A stretch of DNA of 64,000 nt from NCBI RefSeq assembly GCF_000010125.1, contig NC_007350.1, forward strand, positions 744,001 to 808,000, given 5' to 3'. Each line of letters starts with the position of its first letter. The stretch's first letter is position 1. This DNA comes from Staphylococcus saprophyticus subsp. saprophyticus ATCC 15305 = NCTC 7292. Its GTDB lineage: Bacteria > Bacillota > Bacilli > Staphylococcales > Staphylococcaceae. Positions 63,590 to 64,000 of the stretch are shown piece after piece. The notes under the pieces were generated by a model. The model ran no database searches. It worked only from the letters and a program-made list of their open reading frames with translations, and was not told the DNA's origin. A program made the translations under genes and the position numbers.

Positions 63590-64000
<411 letters not shown>

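Overview
The window is a 64 kb piece of a low-GC Gram-positive chromosome, clearly Staphylococcus. The evidence is the rRNA sequence, the AT-rich genes with strong AGGAGG-type ribosome binding sites, and the gene order: rocF-cdaA-cdaR-glmM, mtl, glmS, czrAB, deo, luxS, coaW, rpoE-pyrG-fba-murA2, rho-rpmE2-tdk-prfA-prmC, glyA-upp-wecB-atp. The proteins look diverged from the S. aureus versions as I remember them, so I favour a coagulase-negative species. The 16S variable regions seem closest to the S. saprophyticus/xylosus group, but that species call is weak. I see no phage, insertion sequence, CRISPR array or resistance island; this is core chromosome.

Layout. 1-5208: an rRNA operon (16S entering from the left edge, 23S, 5S) with six tRNAs (Asn, Glu, Val, Tyr, Gln, Lys) and a terminator. 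5451-9618: arginase, then cdaA-cdaR-glmM (c-di-AMP synthesis, its regulator, and phosphoglucosamine mutase). 9631-15205: the mannitol operon mtlA-mtlR-mtlF-mtlD on the minus strand, with a promoter and a probable MtlR operator. 15307-17571: glmS under a glmS ribozyme. 17988-31342: mostly single genes, including an ABC ATPase, a HAD phosphatase, a DUF975 membrane protein, a phosphoesterase, the zinc pair czrA-czrB, manA, a YeiH-type membrane protein, a tandem-EVE protein with a degenerate AAA+ tail, and a ribokinase. 31427-36633: dps under a PerR-like box, then deoD divergent from deoC-pdp-deoB-doxX around a perfect palindrome. 36727-43237: luxS, an amidohydrolase/ATP-grasp pair, a DUF2750 protein, coaW and a double acetyltransferase. 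43347-50833: rpoE, pyrG behind a CTP-sensing leader, fba, murA2, an HxlR regulator and an aldehyde dehydrogenase. 51044-60892: rho, rpmE2, tdk, prfA, prmC, sua5, ptpB, a TIGR01440 protein, glyA, upp and wecB. 61052-64000: the ATP synthase operon atpI-B-E-F-H and the start of atpA, which runs off the right edge.

How the genes work together. Amino-sugar and wall precursor supply is concentrated here: glmS and glmM make glucosamine-1-phosphate, murA2 commits UDP-GlcNAc to peptidoglycan, wecB makes UDP-ManNAc for teichoic acid or capsule, and manA and mtlD feed fructose-6-phosphate. Nucleoside salvage (deoD, deoC, pdp, deoB, tdk, upp) and CTP synthesis (pyrG) form a second theme. Several genes carry RNA or DNA control elements that can be read directly: the glmS ribozyme, the pyrG GGGCTCC start with its C-rich attenuator, the CzrA operator, the PerR-like box and the mtl inverted repeat.

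The least explained items are the EVE-EVE-pseudoAAA protein (28364-29731), the M20 amidohydrolase/ATP-grasp gene pair (37481-39858), and a dispersed family of terminator hairpins that share a conserved ACATAAAT loop and recur in several intergenic regions.
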